From contig JAIMBK010000007.1 in assembly GCA_023511535.1 (NCBI GenBank), forward strand, positions 1 through 64,000: 64,000 bases of DNA, given 5' to 3'. The notes beneath the pieces are model-generated. The model did no database searches, was not told the DNA's origin, and saw nothing but the letters and a program-made list of their open reading frames with translations. Positions 40,622 to 50,194 of the stretch are shown here, one piece after another. The position numbers and the translations under genes were made by a program. This DNA comes from Armatimonadota bacterium. Lineage in GTDB: Bacteria > Bacillota > Desulfotomaculia > Desulfotomaculales > Nap2-2B. Every line of letters starts with the position of its first letter. Positions within the stretch are counted from its first letter, which is position 1.

Positions 40622-43600
40622 TTGTTAAACGTTGCCAAAGATCATCCCGTGGGTGCCGTGATGGTGGTGGGCGCAGGGATCAGCGGCATTCAATCGGCCC
40701 TGGACCTTGCCGAAAGCGGTTTTAAAGTTTACCTGGTGGAAAAGTCGCCGGCCATCGGGGGAACCATGCCCATGCTGGACAAGACTTTTCCCACTAACGA
40801 TTGCTCGATGTGCATCCTTTCCCCCAAACTTGTCGAGTGCGGACGCCACCGCAATATTGAGGTGCTTACCCAAACGGAAGTAGTCGACCTCCGGGGCGAG
40901 CCGGGGAACTTTGTAGTTACCGTCAAAAAACACCCCCGTTTTGTCGATCTTAAGAAATGCCTGAGCTGCGGCTCCTGCGCCGAAGAATGCCCGGAGGAGG
41001 TACCCTGCGAATTCAACCAGGGGTTGGGCGTCCGGAAGGTAATTTACAAACCGTACGCCCAGGCCTTCCCCAATGCCTACGTAATCGACAAAGAACATTG
41101 TCTGGAATGCCTGGCCTGCGTGGAGGCCTGTCCGGCAAACGCCATTGACCATGAGATGGAGGAGGAAACTCTCGAAATACCGGTCGGCGCACTGATTATT
41201 AACCCGGGGTTCACCCTGGTGGAACCGTCTTTACGGGGCGAGTACGGTTATGGCATTTACGATAATGTGATCACCAGCCTGCAGTTCGAACGCATGTTAA
41301 GTGCTTCGGGCCCATTCCAGGGGCACATCCAGAGGCCTTCGGACGGTACCGTACCGAAAAAGATCGCCTTTATCCAGTGTGTCGGTTCCCGGGACATTTC
41401 CATCGGGAACGGCTACTGCTCCGGAGTCTGCTGCATGTACGCCACTAAAGAGGCAATCATCGCCAAAGAGCACGAGCCGGATGTGGAGGTTACGATTTTT
41501 TACATCGATCTTCGCGCTTACGGTAAAGATTTTGAAAAGTACTACCAGCGGGCTCAAGAAAACTATCAGGTCCGCTACGTCCGGGCAATGATCTCTTCGG
41601 TAAAAGAATTGCAGCAGACAAAAGACTTGCGCCTGCGCTACCGGAACGAAAAAGGACAGCTTACCGAGGAAGATTTCAGTCTGGTTGTTCTCTCCGTCGG
41701 CTTAAGACCGGCGGAGGACGCCGCGCGTTTGAGCGCTGTGCTGGACATAAAATTAAACGGATATAACTTCTGCCAGCCGGAAGAATTAAGCGGGGTGGGG
41801 GGCTCACGCCCGGGCGTTTTTGTCTCCGGCGCCTTCGGGGGGCCGAAGGACATTCCCGAAACGGTTATGCAGGCCAGCGCGGCAGCGGCAGACGCGGCTA
41901 CCCTGCTGGCCGCGGGGCGAAACACACTGGTGACGGAAAAGACTTACCCGCCCGAAAGGGACGTTCACAACGAGGAGCCCCGGATTGGGGTTTTCGTCTG
42001 CCACTGCGGGATCAATATCGGCAGCGTGGTAGACGTGCCGGCAGTGACCCAGGCAGCTAAAAAGCTGCCCTACGTCGTTCACGCGCAGGATTACCTCTAC
42101 GCCTGCGCCCAGGACAGTCAGTCGGCGATGAAAGAAATCATCGCCGAAAAAGGATTAAACCGCGTGGTGGTGGCTTCCTGCAGCCCGCGTACGCACCGGC
42201 CGCTTTTCCAGGAAACCATGCGCGAAGCGGGACTAAACCGCCACCTTTTCGAAATGGCCAATATCCGTGACCAGTGCTCCTGGGTCCACATGAACGAGCC
42301 GGCAAAGGCTACAGAAAAGGCCATCGACCTGGTCAGGGCGGCTGTCAGCAAGGCGGCGCGCCTAACTCCCATCGCGACGCAGGAAACTGCAGTAACCAAA
42401 GCTGCTCTGGTTATCGGCGGCGGAGTGGCGGGATTAACCGCAGCACTGGAAATAGCCCGGCAAGGCTACCGGGTTGACCTGGTGGAAAAAAGCAACCGGC
42501 TGGGCGGAACGGCCGAACGGCTCAAAAACGGATTACAGGGTGAAAATGTGGCTGGTTTTTTAGCGGAGTTAATCAAAAACGTGACCAATCACCCGCTGAT
42601 CAACGTCCACCTTGCCGCCGAAATTACCGAAGTGGCCGGCCATACCGGCAACTTCACCAGTAAACTAAATAGCGGTGAAGAAATCAGGCACGGGGTAGCC
42701 ATTATCGCCATCGGCGGCAGGGAAGCGCAGCCGGCGGAGTACCTGTACGGCCAGGACGAGCGGGTGCTGACCCAAATGGAACTGGAGGAGTTTCTCGCCG
42801 GCGCCGGTGACCGGCTGAAAAATTTAAAAAACGTGGTTTTCATTCAGTGCGTGGGTTCGCGCGAAGAGGACCGCCCGTACTGCAGCCGGATTTGCTGCAG
42901 CAAAACTATTAAACTTGCCCTGGCGCTGAAAAGGATAAACCCGCAAGTGAACATCTTTGTCCTCTACCGCGACATTCGCACTTATGGTTTTTTCGAAGAC
43001 CTGTACCGCGAAGCGCGCCGGCAGGGAGTTATCTTTATCCGCTACGAAAAAGAACACAAGCCGCAAGTGAAAAAAACCGGCTTAAACGGGCTTTCCCGGT
43101 TGCAGGTAACCCTTCGTGAGCCCGTTTTGAACGAGGAAGTCGAAATTGAGGCCGACCTGCTGGTCCTGGCGCCGCCGATTCTGGCCCCCGCGGACAATCA
43201 AAAAATCTCCCAGCTTTACAAGCTGCCTTTAAATGCCGACGGCTTCTTCCTGGAAGCCCATATGAAATTGCGGCCGGTGGATTTCCCCGCCGACGGAATT
43301 TACCTGTGCGGCCTCGCCCACGGCCCTAAAAACCTCGAGGAAAGCATTACCCAGGCCAAGGCGGCGGCCGGGCGGGCGCTCCCCATTTTAAGCCGTGAAA
43401 AGCTGGAAACGAAAGGCGTAACAGCCGTTGTCTTTCCTGAAAAGTGTGCGGCCTGCCTCACTTGCGTCCGCCTTTGCCCGTTTAACGCACCGCGGATCAA
43501 CCCGCACACCCATAAGGCGGAGATTGAGGCGGTCCAGTGTCAGGGCTGCGGCACCTGCGCCGGAGAGTGCCCCAATAAGGCGATCCTCCTTCAGGGATAC

Positions 43601-43648
43601 TCCGACGAACAACAAAGAAGTGCCGTGGAAGGTTTGTTTTTAAATTAA
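40622..43648 (+). CDS. hdrA: Double-length HdrA-like flavoprotein
   Basis: 1008 residues, the size of two HdrA modules. Module 1 (about 1-440) has VVGAGISGIQSALDLAESG, KTFPTNDCSMCILSPKL, ferredoxin motifs CLSCGSCAEECP and CLECLACVEACP, and the IQCVGSRD motif. Module 2 (about 450-1008) starts with VFVCHCGINIG, repeats CSPRTHRPLFQ, a second FAD fold (VIGGGVAGLTAALEIA), IQCVGSREEDR, and two C-terminal clusters (CAACLTCVRLCP and CQGCGTCAGECP). HdrA is the bifurcating flavin subunit. TTG start after GGAGGG. It ends just before a shared terminator. Confidence 0.9.
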   Translation: MLNVAKDHPVGAVMVVGAGISGIQSALDLAESGFKVYLVEKSPAIGGTMPMLDKTFPTNDCSMCILSPKLVECGRHRNIEVLTQTEVVDLRGEPGNFVVTVKKHPRFVDLKKCLSCGSCAEECPEEVPCEFNQGLGVRKVIYKPYAQAFPNAYVIDKEHCLECLACVEACPANAIDHEMEEETLEIPVGALIINPGFTLVEPSLRGEYGYGIYDNVITSLQFERMLSASGPFQGHIQRPSDGTVPKKIAFIQCVGSRDISIGNGYCSGVCCMYATKEAIIAKEHEPDVEVTIFYIDLRAYGKDFEKYYQRAQENYQVRYVRAMISSVKELQQTKDLRLRYRNEKGQLTEEDFSLVVLSVGLRPAEDAARLSAVLDIKLNGYNFCQPEELSGVGGSRPGVFVSGAFGGPKDIPETVMQASAAAADAATLLAAGRNTLVTEKTYPPERDVHNEEPRIGVFVCHCGINIGSVVDVPAVTQAAKKLPYVVHAQDYLYACAQDSQSAMKEIIAEKGLNRVVVASCSPRTHRPLFQETMREAGLNRHLFEMANIRDQCSWVHMNEPAKATEKAIDLVRAAVSKAARLTPIATQETAVTKAALVIGGGVAGLTAALEIARQGYRVDLVEKSNRLGGTAERLKNGLQGENVAGFLAELIKNVTNHPLINVHLAAEITEVAGHTGNFTSKLNSGEEIRHGVAIIAIGGREAQPAEYLYGQDERVLTQMELEEFLAGAGDRLKNLKNVVFIQCVGSREEDRPYCSRICCSKTIKLALALKRINPQVNIFVLYRDIRTYGFFEDLYREARRQGVIFIRYEKEHKPQVKKTGLNGLSRLQVTLREPVLNEEVEIEADLLVLAPPILAPADNQKISQLYKLPLNADGFFLEAHMKLRPVDFPADGIYLCGLAHGPKNLEESITQAKAAAGRALPILSREKLETKGVTAVVFPEKCAACLTCVRLCPFNAPRINPHTHKAEIEAVQCQGCGTCAGECPNKAILLQGYSDEQQRSAVEGLFLN

Positions 43649-43650
43649 AA

Positions 43651-43689
43651 TTAAGCGAGGCAATCTTTTTTTTGGATTGCCTCGCTTAA
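43651..43689. terminator. Bidirectional terminator
   Basis: TTAAGCGAGGCAATC and GATTGCCTCGCTTAA form a perfect 15-bp stem. The loop is T-rich and T/A runs lie on both sides. It separates the convergent hdrA (+) and metF (-) genes, both within 8 bases. Confidence 0.93.
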
Positions 43690-43696
43690 TGTCTTT

Positions 43697-44638
43697 TTAT
43701 TCAACTTTCGGCCGCGGGTGCAGACCGGCGCGCTGCACAATCTCCGGCACCACTTCTTCCCAGGCGATCGCCATGATATGTACGCCGTGTACGCCGGGAA
43801 TATGCTCGCGGATATACCTGATTTGCTCGATGCAGATTTCCACGCCTTCTTTTTTCGGATCCTCGGCCTTCTTCAACCGCTCCACGATCTCGTCGGGCAC
43901 GATCATGCCGGACACGCTGGTCTGCAGATACTTGGCGGCCCGCCAGCTTTTTAAGGGAGTGACTCCGGCCAGAATATACGCCCTTTCGTGGAGCCCCCGC
44001 TCCCGGACCATCTCCATAAACCGCTCGAAACGCTCCATGTCGTATATACACTGCGTCTGGATGAACTCAGCGCCAGCGTTAATTTTCTTCTCCAGACGCA
44101 TCACCCGGAACTCAAAGGGATCGGCAAAGGGATTGGCCACGGCGCCGATAAAGAAGCGGGGCTCGTGTTCCTTTATTTCCTCGCCGCAGAAAAACTTCTT
44201 CTCGTCCCGCATCCGCCGCATCAGATTGATCAACTGAATGGAATCAATATCGTAAACATTTTTAGCGGTCGGGTGGTTGCCGAATTTCTGATGGTCGCCG
44301 GAGAGGCAGAGCAGATTCCTGGCCCCCAGACTGTAAGCCCCGAGCAAATCACTCTGCATGGCGATGCGGTTCCGGTCCCGGCAGGTCATCTGCACAATCG
44401 GCTCGACGCCGCAGCTTAAAATGTGCACCGCCGCCGCTATGCTCGACAGGCGGACGATGGCCGTCTGGCAATCGGTAATATTGGTGGCGTCCACGTAATC
44501 TTTCAGCATCCGGGCGTGGTGTCTGATCCCGTCGGCGGAAGCGTGCTTGGGCGGACCGATTTCCGCCGTCACCACAAATTCGCCCCTGGCCAGCAGTCTT
44601 TCCAGTTTGCTTTCCGTTTTTACTTCCCGTTCAGGCAT
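43697..44638 (-). CDS. metF: Methylenetetrahydrofolate reductase, MetF
   Basis: 313 residues with the MTHFR TIM-barrel motifs: FVVTAEIGPPKHA, TCRDRNRIAMQSDLLGA (flavin/folate contact), LCLSGDH, GAVANPF, GAEFIQTQCIYD, and ILAGVTPL. It reduces methylene-THF to methyl-THF. It overlaps metV by 8 bases. Acetogen MetF works with MetV and Hdr/Mvh subunits, which are all next to it here. It is the last gene of the minus-strand block. Confidence 0.95.
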   Translation of the reverse strand: MPEREVKTESKLERLLARGEFVVTAEIGPPKHASADGIRHHARMLKDYVDATNITDCQTAIVRLSSIAAAVHILSCGVEPIVQMTCRDRNRIAMQSDLLGAYSLGARNLLCLSGDHQKFGNHPTAKNVYDIDSIQLINLMRRMRDEKKFFCGEEIKEHEPRFFIGAVANPFADPFEFRVMRLEKKINAGAEFIQTQCIYDMERFERFMEMVRERGLHERAYILAGVTPLKSWRAAKYLQTSVSGMIVPDEIVERLKKAEDPKKEGVEICIEQIRYIREHIPGVHGVHIMAIAWEEVVPEIVQRAGLHPRPKVE

Positions 44639-45305
44639 CGATAATCACATCCTCCCTGACCGCCCGGCGCGGCCCGCCGTCCCTGGCCGTGGACCAATCT
44701 TTCGGAGGCATGATCTCCATCAGCCGCTCGAGTTTGCCCAGCGCCTTCATCCGGTCGTAAATCAACTGCCAGGCGCAATCCACGTCCCTGGCGATCTCGC
44801 ATTTACCATCCTGCGAACCGCCGCAGGGGCCGTTTAAGATGCTCTTCGAACAGCGGATGACCGGGCAGATGCCGCCCGTTAAATGCAGGATGCAGTTTCC
44901 GCACAAACCGCAACGCTCCGCCCAAACTCCCTGTTCCAGGGAACCGCCGGCAAATTTTGTGTCCAGAGCGGGGACCACCCATTTATGCGGGTAACGCTCG
45001 GCAATGTACTGCACACCCACGCCGCAGGCCAGGGAAACCACGGCATCCACATCCCCAATCAGATTATCCAGAGGGAGCAGGTATTCCGGATCACACTGGC
45101 GCGTACAGGTGAAGGTAACCGTTTCCAATGGATTCCCTTCCAGCTGGCGCTTGATGCGCAGAGCGGAAGCCAGAAATTCAGTTTCCTTTTCCCCGCCGGC
45201 CAGGCAAACGGTAACACAGCCCGCGCAACCGACCAAAAGCACTTTTTGGCAATCGTTAATCAGGCGGGCAATCTCTTCCAGCGGCTTTTGCTGAGCGACG
45301 ATCAT
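44631..45305 (-). CDS. metV: MTHFR zinc-binding subunit MetV
   Basis: 224 residues with the MetV cysteines: VGCAGCVTVCLAGG, CTRQCD, LACGVGVQ, RCGLCGNCIL, CPVIRCSKSILNGPCGG. It is the partner of MetF in acetogens (Moorella, Acetobacterium), where it mediates electron delivery from ferredoxin or the Hdr module. ATG at 45305 overlaps the mvhD stop by 4 bases (ATGA), behind GAGGAG. Confidence 0.93.
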   Translation of the reverse strand: MIVAQQKPLEEIARLINDCQKVLLVGCAGCVTVCLAGGEKETEFLASALRIKRQLEGNPLETVTFTCTRQCDPEYLLPLDNLIGDVDAVVSLACGVGVQYIAERYPHKWVVPALDTKFAGGSLEQGVWAERCGLCGNCILHLTGGICPVIRCSKSILNGPCGGSQDGKCEIARDVDCAWQLIYDRMKALGKLERLMEIMPPKDWSTARDGGPRRAVREDVIIDA

Positions 45306-45727
45306 TTCTCCTCACCCTTCCTTCGTAAAGGACTGGGGCCTAGTTTTTTAATCCTTTCGGTCATCTCGTTGGCAATTTCCGCAAAACGCGGCCCCATGGC
45401 TGCCGAAAGGTTAAAAAACTCCAGCCTTTCGCTTTCCAGACCAATTTCGGCGAGTACCTTTTTGACGTAATTAACCCTCTTTTTGGCCCGGTAATTGCCT
45501 TTCAAAAAATGGCAGTCCCCTTCCATGCATCCCGCCACGTACACTCCGTCGGCACCTTTTTCAAAAGCATCCAGGATCACCCGGTGGTCAATGGTACCGG
45601 AACAGGGCATTTCCACGATCCGGATATTTGGAGGATACTGCAATCTCATTGAACCGGCCAGGTCGGCCGCCGAATAGGCACAGTAATGGCAACAAAAAGC
45701 GACGATTTTTGGCTCAAATTCTTCCAC
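45302..45727 (-). CDS. mvhD: MvhD/FlxD-type electron transfer subunit (Cys form)
   Basis: 141 residues: PKIVAFCCHYCAYSAADLAGS, VEMPCSGTIDHRVILDAFEKGADGVYVAGC, EGDCHFLKGNYRAKKR. This is the MvhD family, a [2Fe-2S] protein that docks onto HdrA. At the site where its paralogue at 52998-53438 has UGA, it has cysteine (AGCMEGDCH). GTG start after GAGGAGGTG. It lies between the giant HdrA gene and metV. Confidence 0.93.
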   Translation of the reverse strand: MEEFEPKIVAFCCHYCAYSAADLAGSMRLQYPPNIRIVEMPCSGTIDHRVILDAFEKGADGVYVAGCMEGDCHFLKGNYRAKKRVNYVKKVLAEIGLESERLEFFNLSAAMGPRFAEIANEMTERIKKLGPSPLRRKGEEK

Positions 45728-45732
45728 TTTAC

Positions 45733-48700
45733 TTATGACACCTCCTCAAACAACCCGTCGACCATCCGCATAAACATACGGTCGCTGAATCCCTGCAGAG
45801 TAATGGCCTTGTTCGGGCACTCGCCGGCACAGGTACCGCACCCCTGGCACAAAACGGGTTCGATTACCGCCACGTTGTCTTTAATCCGGGGCGCGTTAAA
45901 CGGACAGAGACGGACGCAGGTAAGGCAGGCCGCGCACTTTTCCGCTTCCACCACAGCCACCACGCCCTTTGATTCGAGCCGCTCTTTGCTCAAAACCGTA
46001 CAGGCCCTGCCGGCGGCCGCTTTGGCCTGGGTAATGCTTTCCTCGATTGTTTTCGGCCCGTGCGCAAGGCCGGCCATAAACACGCCTTCCGAGGCAAAAT
46101 CCACCGGGCGCAGCTTCATGTGCGCCTCCAGGAAGAAACCATCCTCGTTTAAGGGGAGCTTAAACAGCTGGCTTAACCGGGAGTTTCCTTCCGCCGGCAC
46201 AATCGCCGCCGCCAGGCCGACGAGGTCGGCCTCGATAACCAGGGGAATGTTTAGCACGTGATCTTTTACCGTAACTTTTAAAGTGTCCCCTTCGCCCTCC
46301 ACCACCGGTTTTTCTTCCTGCCGGTAGCGGACAAAAATAACTCCTTTCTGCCGGGCTTCCTGGTATAGCTCCTCGTAAAAACCATAGGTCCGGATGTCAC
46401 GGTAAAGCACGTAAACGTTAACGGCCGGGTTTATTTTCTTCAAATCCAGCGCTATTTTCATCGACCTGGTGCAGCAGACCCGGCTGCAGTATGCGCGTTC
46501 CTGATCGCGCGAACCAACGCACTGGATCAACACAACATTTTTCGCCCCGGTCACCCGCGGGTCGCCGGCCTCCAGGGCTTCTTCCAGCTCCAGCTGGGTA
46601 AAAACGCCCGGATGCTGCCCGTACAGGTATTCCCGGGGCCTGTATTCCGCCCCGCCGGTAGCCACGATCGTCACCCCGTGCCGTAATTCCTCGCCGGTGC
46701 TTAAGACGGTCACAAAATTGCCCAGGTAACCACTCACCGTTTTGATCTCGGCACCCGGGTAGGTGTCAATCCGGGGGTGCGCGCTTACTCTGGTGACCAG
46801 ATCTTCTACGGCGGCTTGAATATTTTCGTCTCTTAGCCCGTGTTTCATTCGCCGGGCGATGCCGCCTAACGTTTCCGATTTCTCCACCAGGTGGACGCGA
46901 TAACCCTGCTCCGCCAGGGAAAGGGCGCTGGTCATTCCGGCCACCCCACCTCCGATCACCAGGGCGGATTTTGTTACCTCAATCGCCACCTGTTTTACGG
47001 GACGAAGCAGAGCGGCTTTCGCCACGGCCATCCTCACCAGATCCATCGCCTTTTGCGTTGCTTTTTCAGGAACAAACATATGCACCCAGGAGCACTGATC
47101 GCGAATGTTGGCCATCTCAAATAAACTCCGGTTCAGGCCCGCCTCCCGGATGGTTTCTTGAAAAAGCGGGCGGTGCGTGCGCGGGCTGCAGGAAGCCACC
47201 ACTACCCGGTTCAGTCCGAGTTCCGCGATTTTCTCCCGGATGCGCAACTGCGTATCCTGAGAACAGGTATACAGATTATCTTCCGCGTAAACCACGTACG
47301 GCAGCTTCCTCGCCATTTCCACCACCGCCGGCACGTTTACCACGCCGCCGATGTTTATCCCGCAGTGGCAAACAAAGACACCGATCCGCGGCTCCTCCCC
47401 ATCAACCTCCCGCTCAGGGGGGAACTCTTTTTCGGAAACCAGTTCACCGCGCGCTTCGGCCAGCAGGCTTCCGGCGGCGCCGGCAGCGGCGCTGGCCTGC
47501 ATTACCGTCTCCGGAATATCCTTCGGACCGCTAAAGGCTCCGGCCACGTAAATGCCCGGCCGGTTGGTACCGACTCCTGTCAAGGGTAGCGGGGCGGCAA
47601 AACCGTAACGGTTTAACTCCAAACCTAAACGCCGGCCCAGTTCAACAACGCCCGCGGCCGGTTCCAGACCGATGGACAGCACCACCAGATCAAATTCTTC
47701 GGTGTTCACTGTCCCGTCCTCGTCAACGTAACGGACCAACACGTTTTTATCGTTAGTCTCTTCCAGGGCATAGATGCGCGAACGGATAAACCGGACACCG
47801 GCCTCATTTTTCGCCCGTTCGTAATATTTTTCAAAACCTTTCCCATACGTGCGCATATCCATAAAGAAGATTGCCGTGTCCAGGGGTTCCTTGCTATGTT
47901 CTTTGGCGATAATCGCTTCCTTGACGGCGTACATACAGCAAACCGAAGAACAGTAGCCGTGCTCCTCCCGGTAGTTCCGGGAGCCGACGCACTGAATCCA
48001 GGCAATCTTTTTCGGCTCTTTGTGGTCGTAAGGACGCACCAGGTGCCCCTGGTAAGGCCCCGAAGCGCTTAACATCCGTTCAAACTCCAGGCTGGTCAAA
48101 ACATTGGGGTATTTTCCATACCCGTAATATTTCAACAACGAAGCGTCGAATTTTTCAAAGCCGGGGCAGAGGACAAGCGCGCCCACCGTTAGCTCCAGCT
48201 CTTTTTCGGTCATCAGATGGTCGACGGCGCCGGCCTTGCAGGCCCGCACACACTCCATACACTCGGAGCAAACACCACAGTTCAGGCAGCGCTCCGCCTC
48301 CCGGCGGGCATCTTCGAAGGTATAACCCGGGCTAACTTCAGCAAAGCTTTTCGCCCGTTCAGCCGGCCTGGCGTGTTGAACCGCGGGCGCCGCACAGACC
48401 GGGATCTCCCCTTCCTTGAACCGGAAAGAAGCCACTTCTTCGTCAGGAACCTTAAAGGTGCGTCCTTCTCTTAAGTCCCGGCCGTTCAAATAACGGTCAA
48501 TGGACTCGGCCGCCCTTTTGCCGGCCGCAATTGCCTCCACCACCGTCTTCGGGCCGGTAACCGCATCCCCGCCGGCAAATACTCCGGACACGGCAGTGGC
48601 CAGCGTTTCCGGATCGGCCGCCAGCGTGCCGCCTTTCGTTTTTTCCAGGGAAATACCTTCCAGGCCGGGCTTCTGGCCGACGGCCAGAATTACTGTATCC

Positions 48701-50148
48701 ACTTCCAGGAAAAATTCGCTCCCGGGTACCGGTACGGGCCGCCGGCGCCCGCTTTCGTCCGGCTCGCCAAGTTCGTTTCGCAGGCACTCCAGGCTGACCA
48801 GCCTCCCATTTTCACCGTGGAAAGCCTTGGGGCTGGCCAGCATTAAAAACTCTACGCCTTCTTCTTTTGCTTCGGCGATTTCCTCGGGCAGGGCGGTAAT
48901 TTCCGCCTCCGTCCGCCGGTAAACAATCGTTACTTTTTCCGCGCCCAGCCTTAAGCAACTGCGGGCGCAATCCATGGCGGTGTTTCCGCCGCCGATTACC
49001 GCCACGCGTTTGCCAACCGTCACTTTCTCGCCCAGCGCTAATTTCCGCAGCAATTCCACCCCGTGGACGACGCCGTCCAAATCCTCGCCCGGAACGTTCA
49101 CGCTCGTGCCGCGGTGGGCGCCCACCGCGACAAATACCGCCTTGTAGCCATTCGCCAGCAGACCATCAACGGTAAAGTCCCGGCCCAGCCGCTGGTTGTA
49201 TTTTATTTCCACACCCAGCTTTTCCAAAAGACCCACTTCCAGGTCAACCCACTTTTTGGGCAGGCGGTATTCGGGGATACCCACCCGCAGCATCCCGCCG
49301 GCTACGGGCAGCGCTTCCAGAACGGTTACCCGGTAGCCCTTTTTGACCAGCTGGTAAGCGCAGGAGAGTCCTGCCGGTCCCGCACCGATCACGGCCACTT
49401 TTTCTTCCCGGGGAGCGGGAAGCGTGGGTAGCGGAATCTTCTCCGGATCACTGTAAACGTAATCCGCCGCCGCTCTTTTGAGCAGCATTATCTTCACCGG
49501 CTCATCCACCCGGCTGCGATAGCACTCCCTCTGGCACGGGTGCGTGCATACGCGGCCGCAAACAGCCGGGAAGGGATTATCCCGGTAAATCAATTCCCAG
49601 GCTTCCTTAAACTTACCCAGTTTGATCAGCTGGACGTAACCCTGGGCGTTGACTTGTGCCGGGCAGGCCGCCCGGCAAGGAGAAAGACCGCGCTTATCAA
49701 TGGCGAATGCGTTTGGAAAAGCCTGGGCGTAAAGTTTATAAGCCGCTTTTCGGCTGTCTAAGCCCTGGTTGAATTCATTTTCCACGGTCACCGGGCAGGC
49801 CTGGGCACATTCACCGCAACCCGTGCACTTCTCCAGGTCGATGTAACGGGCCCGCTGCCTTACCTTTACCTTAAAATTTCCCGGCTCACCGTCAACCGCC
49901 AGCACTTCTGCGTCCGGATAGGTTTTAATGTTTAAATGGCGGCCACATTCCACCAGCTTGGGGGAAAGAATACACATGGAACAGTCGTTGGTGGGAAAGG
50001 TTTTATCCAGCATGGGCATGGTGCCTCCGATCGCCGGCGAATTTTCGATCAGGTGCACGTAGTAACCCGCCTCGGCCAGATCTAAAGACGCCTGGATGCC
50101 CGCTATGCCGGCGCCCACCACCAGCACTGCCCCAACTTTTTCAGACAC
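45733..50148 (-). CDS. hdrA: Giant HdrA with inserted GltD-like module
   Basis: About 1471 residues. It starts like HdrA (VLVVGAGIAGIQASLDLAEAG, CTGCGECAQACP). At about residue 155-630 it contains a GltD/NfnB-like NAD(P)-FAD module (PCRAACPAQVNAQGYVQLI, VIGAGPAGLSCAYQL, GIPEYRLP, GGGNTAMDCARSCLRLGA, GVFAGGDAVTGPKTVVEAI). It then continues as HdrA with CLNCGVCSECMECVRAC and IQCVGSRNYREEHGY. A second HdrA-like half begins near 915 (GVFVCHCGINIGG) and ends in two [4Fe-4S] clusters. The insertion accounts for the length beyond the 1008-residue homologue at 40622. GTG 50148 is preferred because GGGAGG lies 7-8 bases upstream. Confidence 0.88.
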   Translation of the reverse strand: MSEKVGAVLVVGAGIAGIQASLDLAEAGYYVHLIENSPAIGGTMPMLDKTFPTNDCSMCILSPKLVECGRHLNIKTYPDAEVLAVDGEPGNFKVKVRQRARYIDLEKCTGCGECAQACPVTVENEFNQGLDSRKAAYKLYAQAFPNAFAIDKRGLSPCRAACPAQVNAQGYVQLIKLGKFKEAWELIYRDNPFPAVCGRVCTHPCQRECYRSRVDEPVKIMLLKRAAADYVYSDPEKIPLPTLPAPREEKVAVIGAGPAGLSCAYQLVKKGYRVTVLEALPVAGGMLRVGIPEYRLPKKWVDLEVGLLEKLGVEIKYNQRLGRDFTVDGLLANGYKAVFVAVGAHRGTSVNVPGEDLDGVVHGVELLRKLALGEKVTVGKRVAVIGGGNTAMDCARSCLRLGAEKVTIVYRRTEAEITALPEEIAEAKEEGVEFLMLASPKAFHGENGRLVSLECLRNELGEPDESGRRRPVPVPGSEFFLEVDTVILAVGQKPGLEGISLEKTKGGTLAADPETLATAVSGVFAGGDAVTGPKTVVEAIAAGKRAAESIDRYLNGRDLREGRTFKVPDEEVASFRFKEGEIPVCAAPAVQHARPAERAKSFAEVSPGYTFEDARREAERCLNCGVCSECMECVRACKAGAVDHLMTEKELELTVGALVLCPGFEKFDASLLKYYGYGKYPNVLTSLEFERMLSASGPYQGHLVRPYDHKEPKKIAWIQCVGSRNYREEHGYCSSVCCMYAVKEAIIAKEHSKEPLDTAIFFMDMRTYGKGFEKYYERAKNEAGVRFIRSRIYALEETNDKNVLVRYVDEDGTVNTEEFDLVVLSIGLEPAAGVVELGRRLGLELNRYGFAAPLPLTGVGTNRPGIYVAGAFSGPKDIPETVMQASAAAGAAGSLLAEARGELVSEKEFPPEREVDGEEPRIGVFVCHCGINIGGVVNVPAVVEMARKLPYVVYAEDNLYTCSQDTQLRIREKIAELGLNRVVVASCSPRTHRPLFQETIREAGLNRSLFEMANIRDQCSWVHMFVPEKATQKAMDLVRMAVAKAALLRPVKQVAIEVTKSALVIGGGVAGMTSALSLAEQGYRVHLVEKSETLGGIARRMKHGLRDENIQAAVEDLVTRVSAHPRIDTYPGAEIKTVSGYLGNFVTVLSTGEELRHGVTIVATGGAEYRPREYLYGQHPGVFTQLELEEALEAGDPRVTGAKNVVLIQCVGSRDQERAYCSRVCCTRSMKIALDLKKINPAVNVYVLYRDIRTYGFYEELYQEARQKGVIFVRYRQEEKPVVEGEGDTLKVTVKDHVLNIPLVIEADLVGLAAAIVPAEGNSRLSQLFKLPLNEDGFFLEAHMKLRPVDFASEGVFMAGLAHGPKTIEESITQAKAAAGRACTVLSKERLESKGVVAVVEAEKCAACLTCVRLCPFNAPRIKDNVAVIEPVLCQGCGTCAGECPNKAITLQGFSDRMFMRMVDGLFEEVS

Positions 50149-50194
50149 AGTCACCCCTCCCTTCACTTGAGCAAAGCTCATTTTCTTTTCTTGC

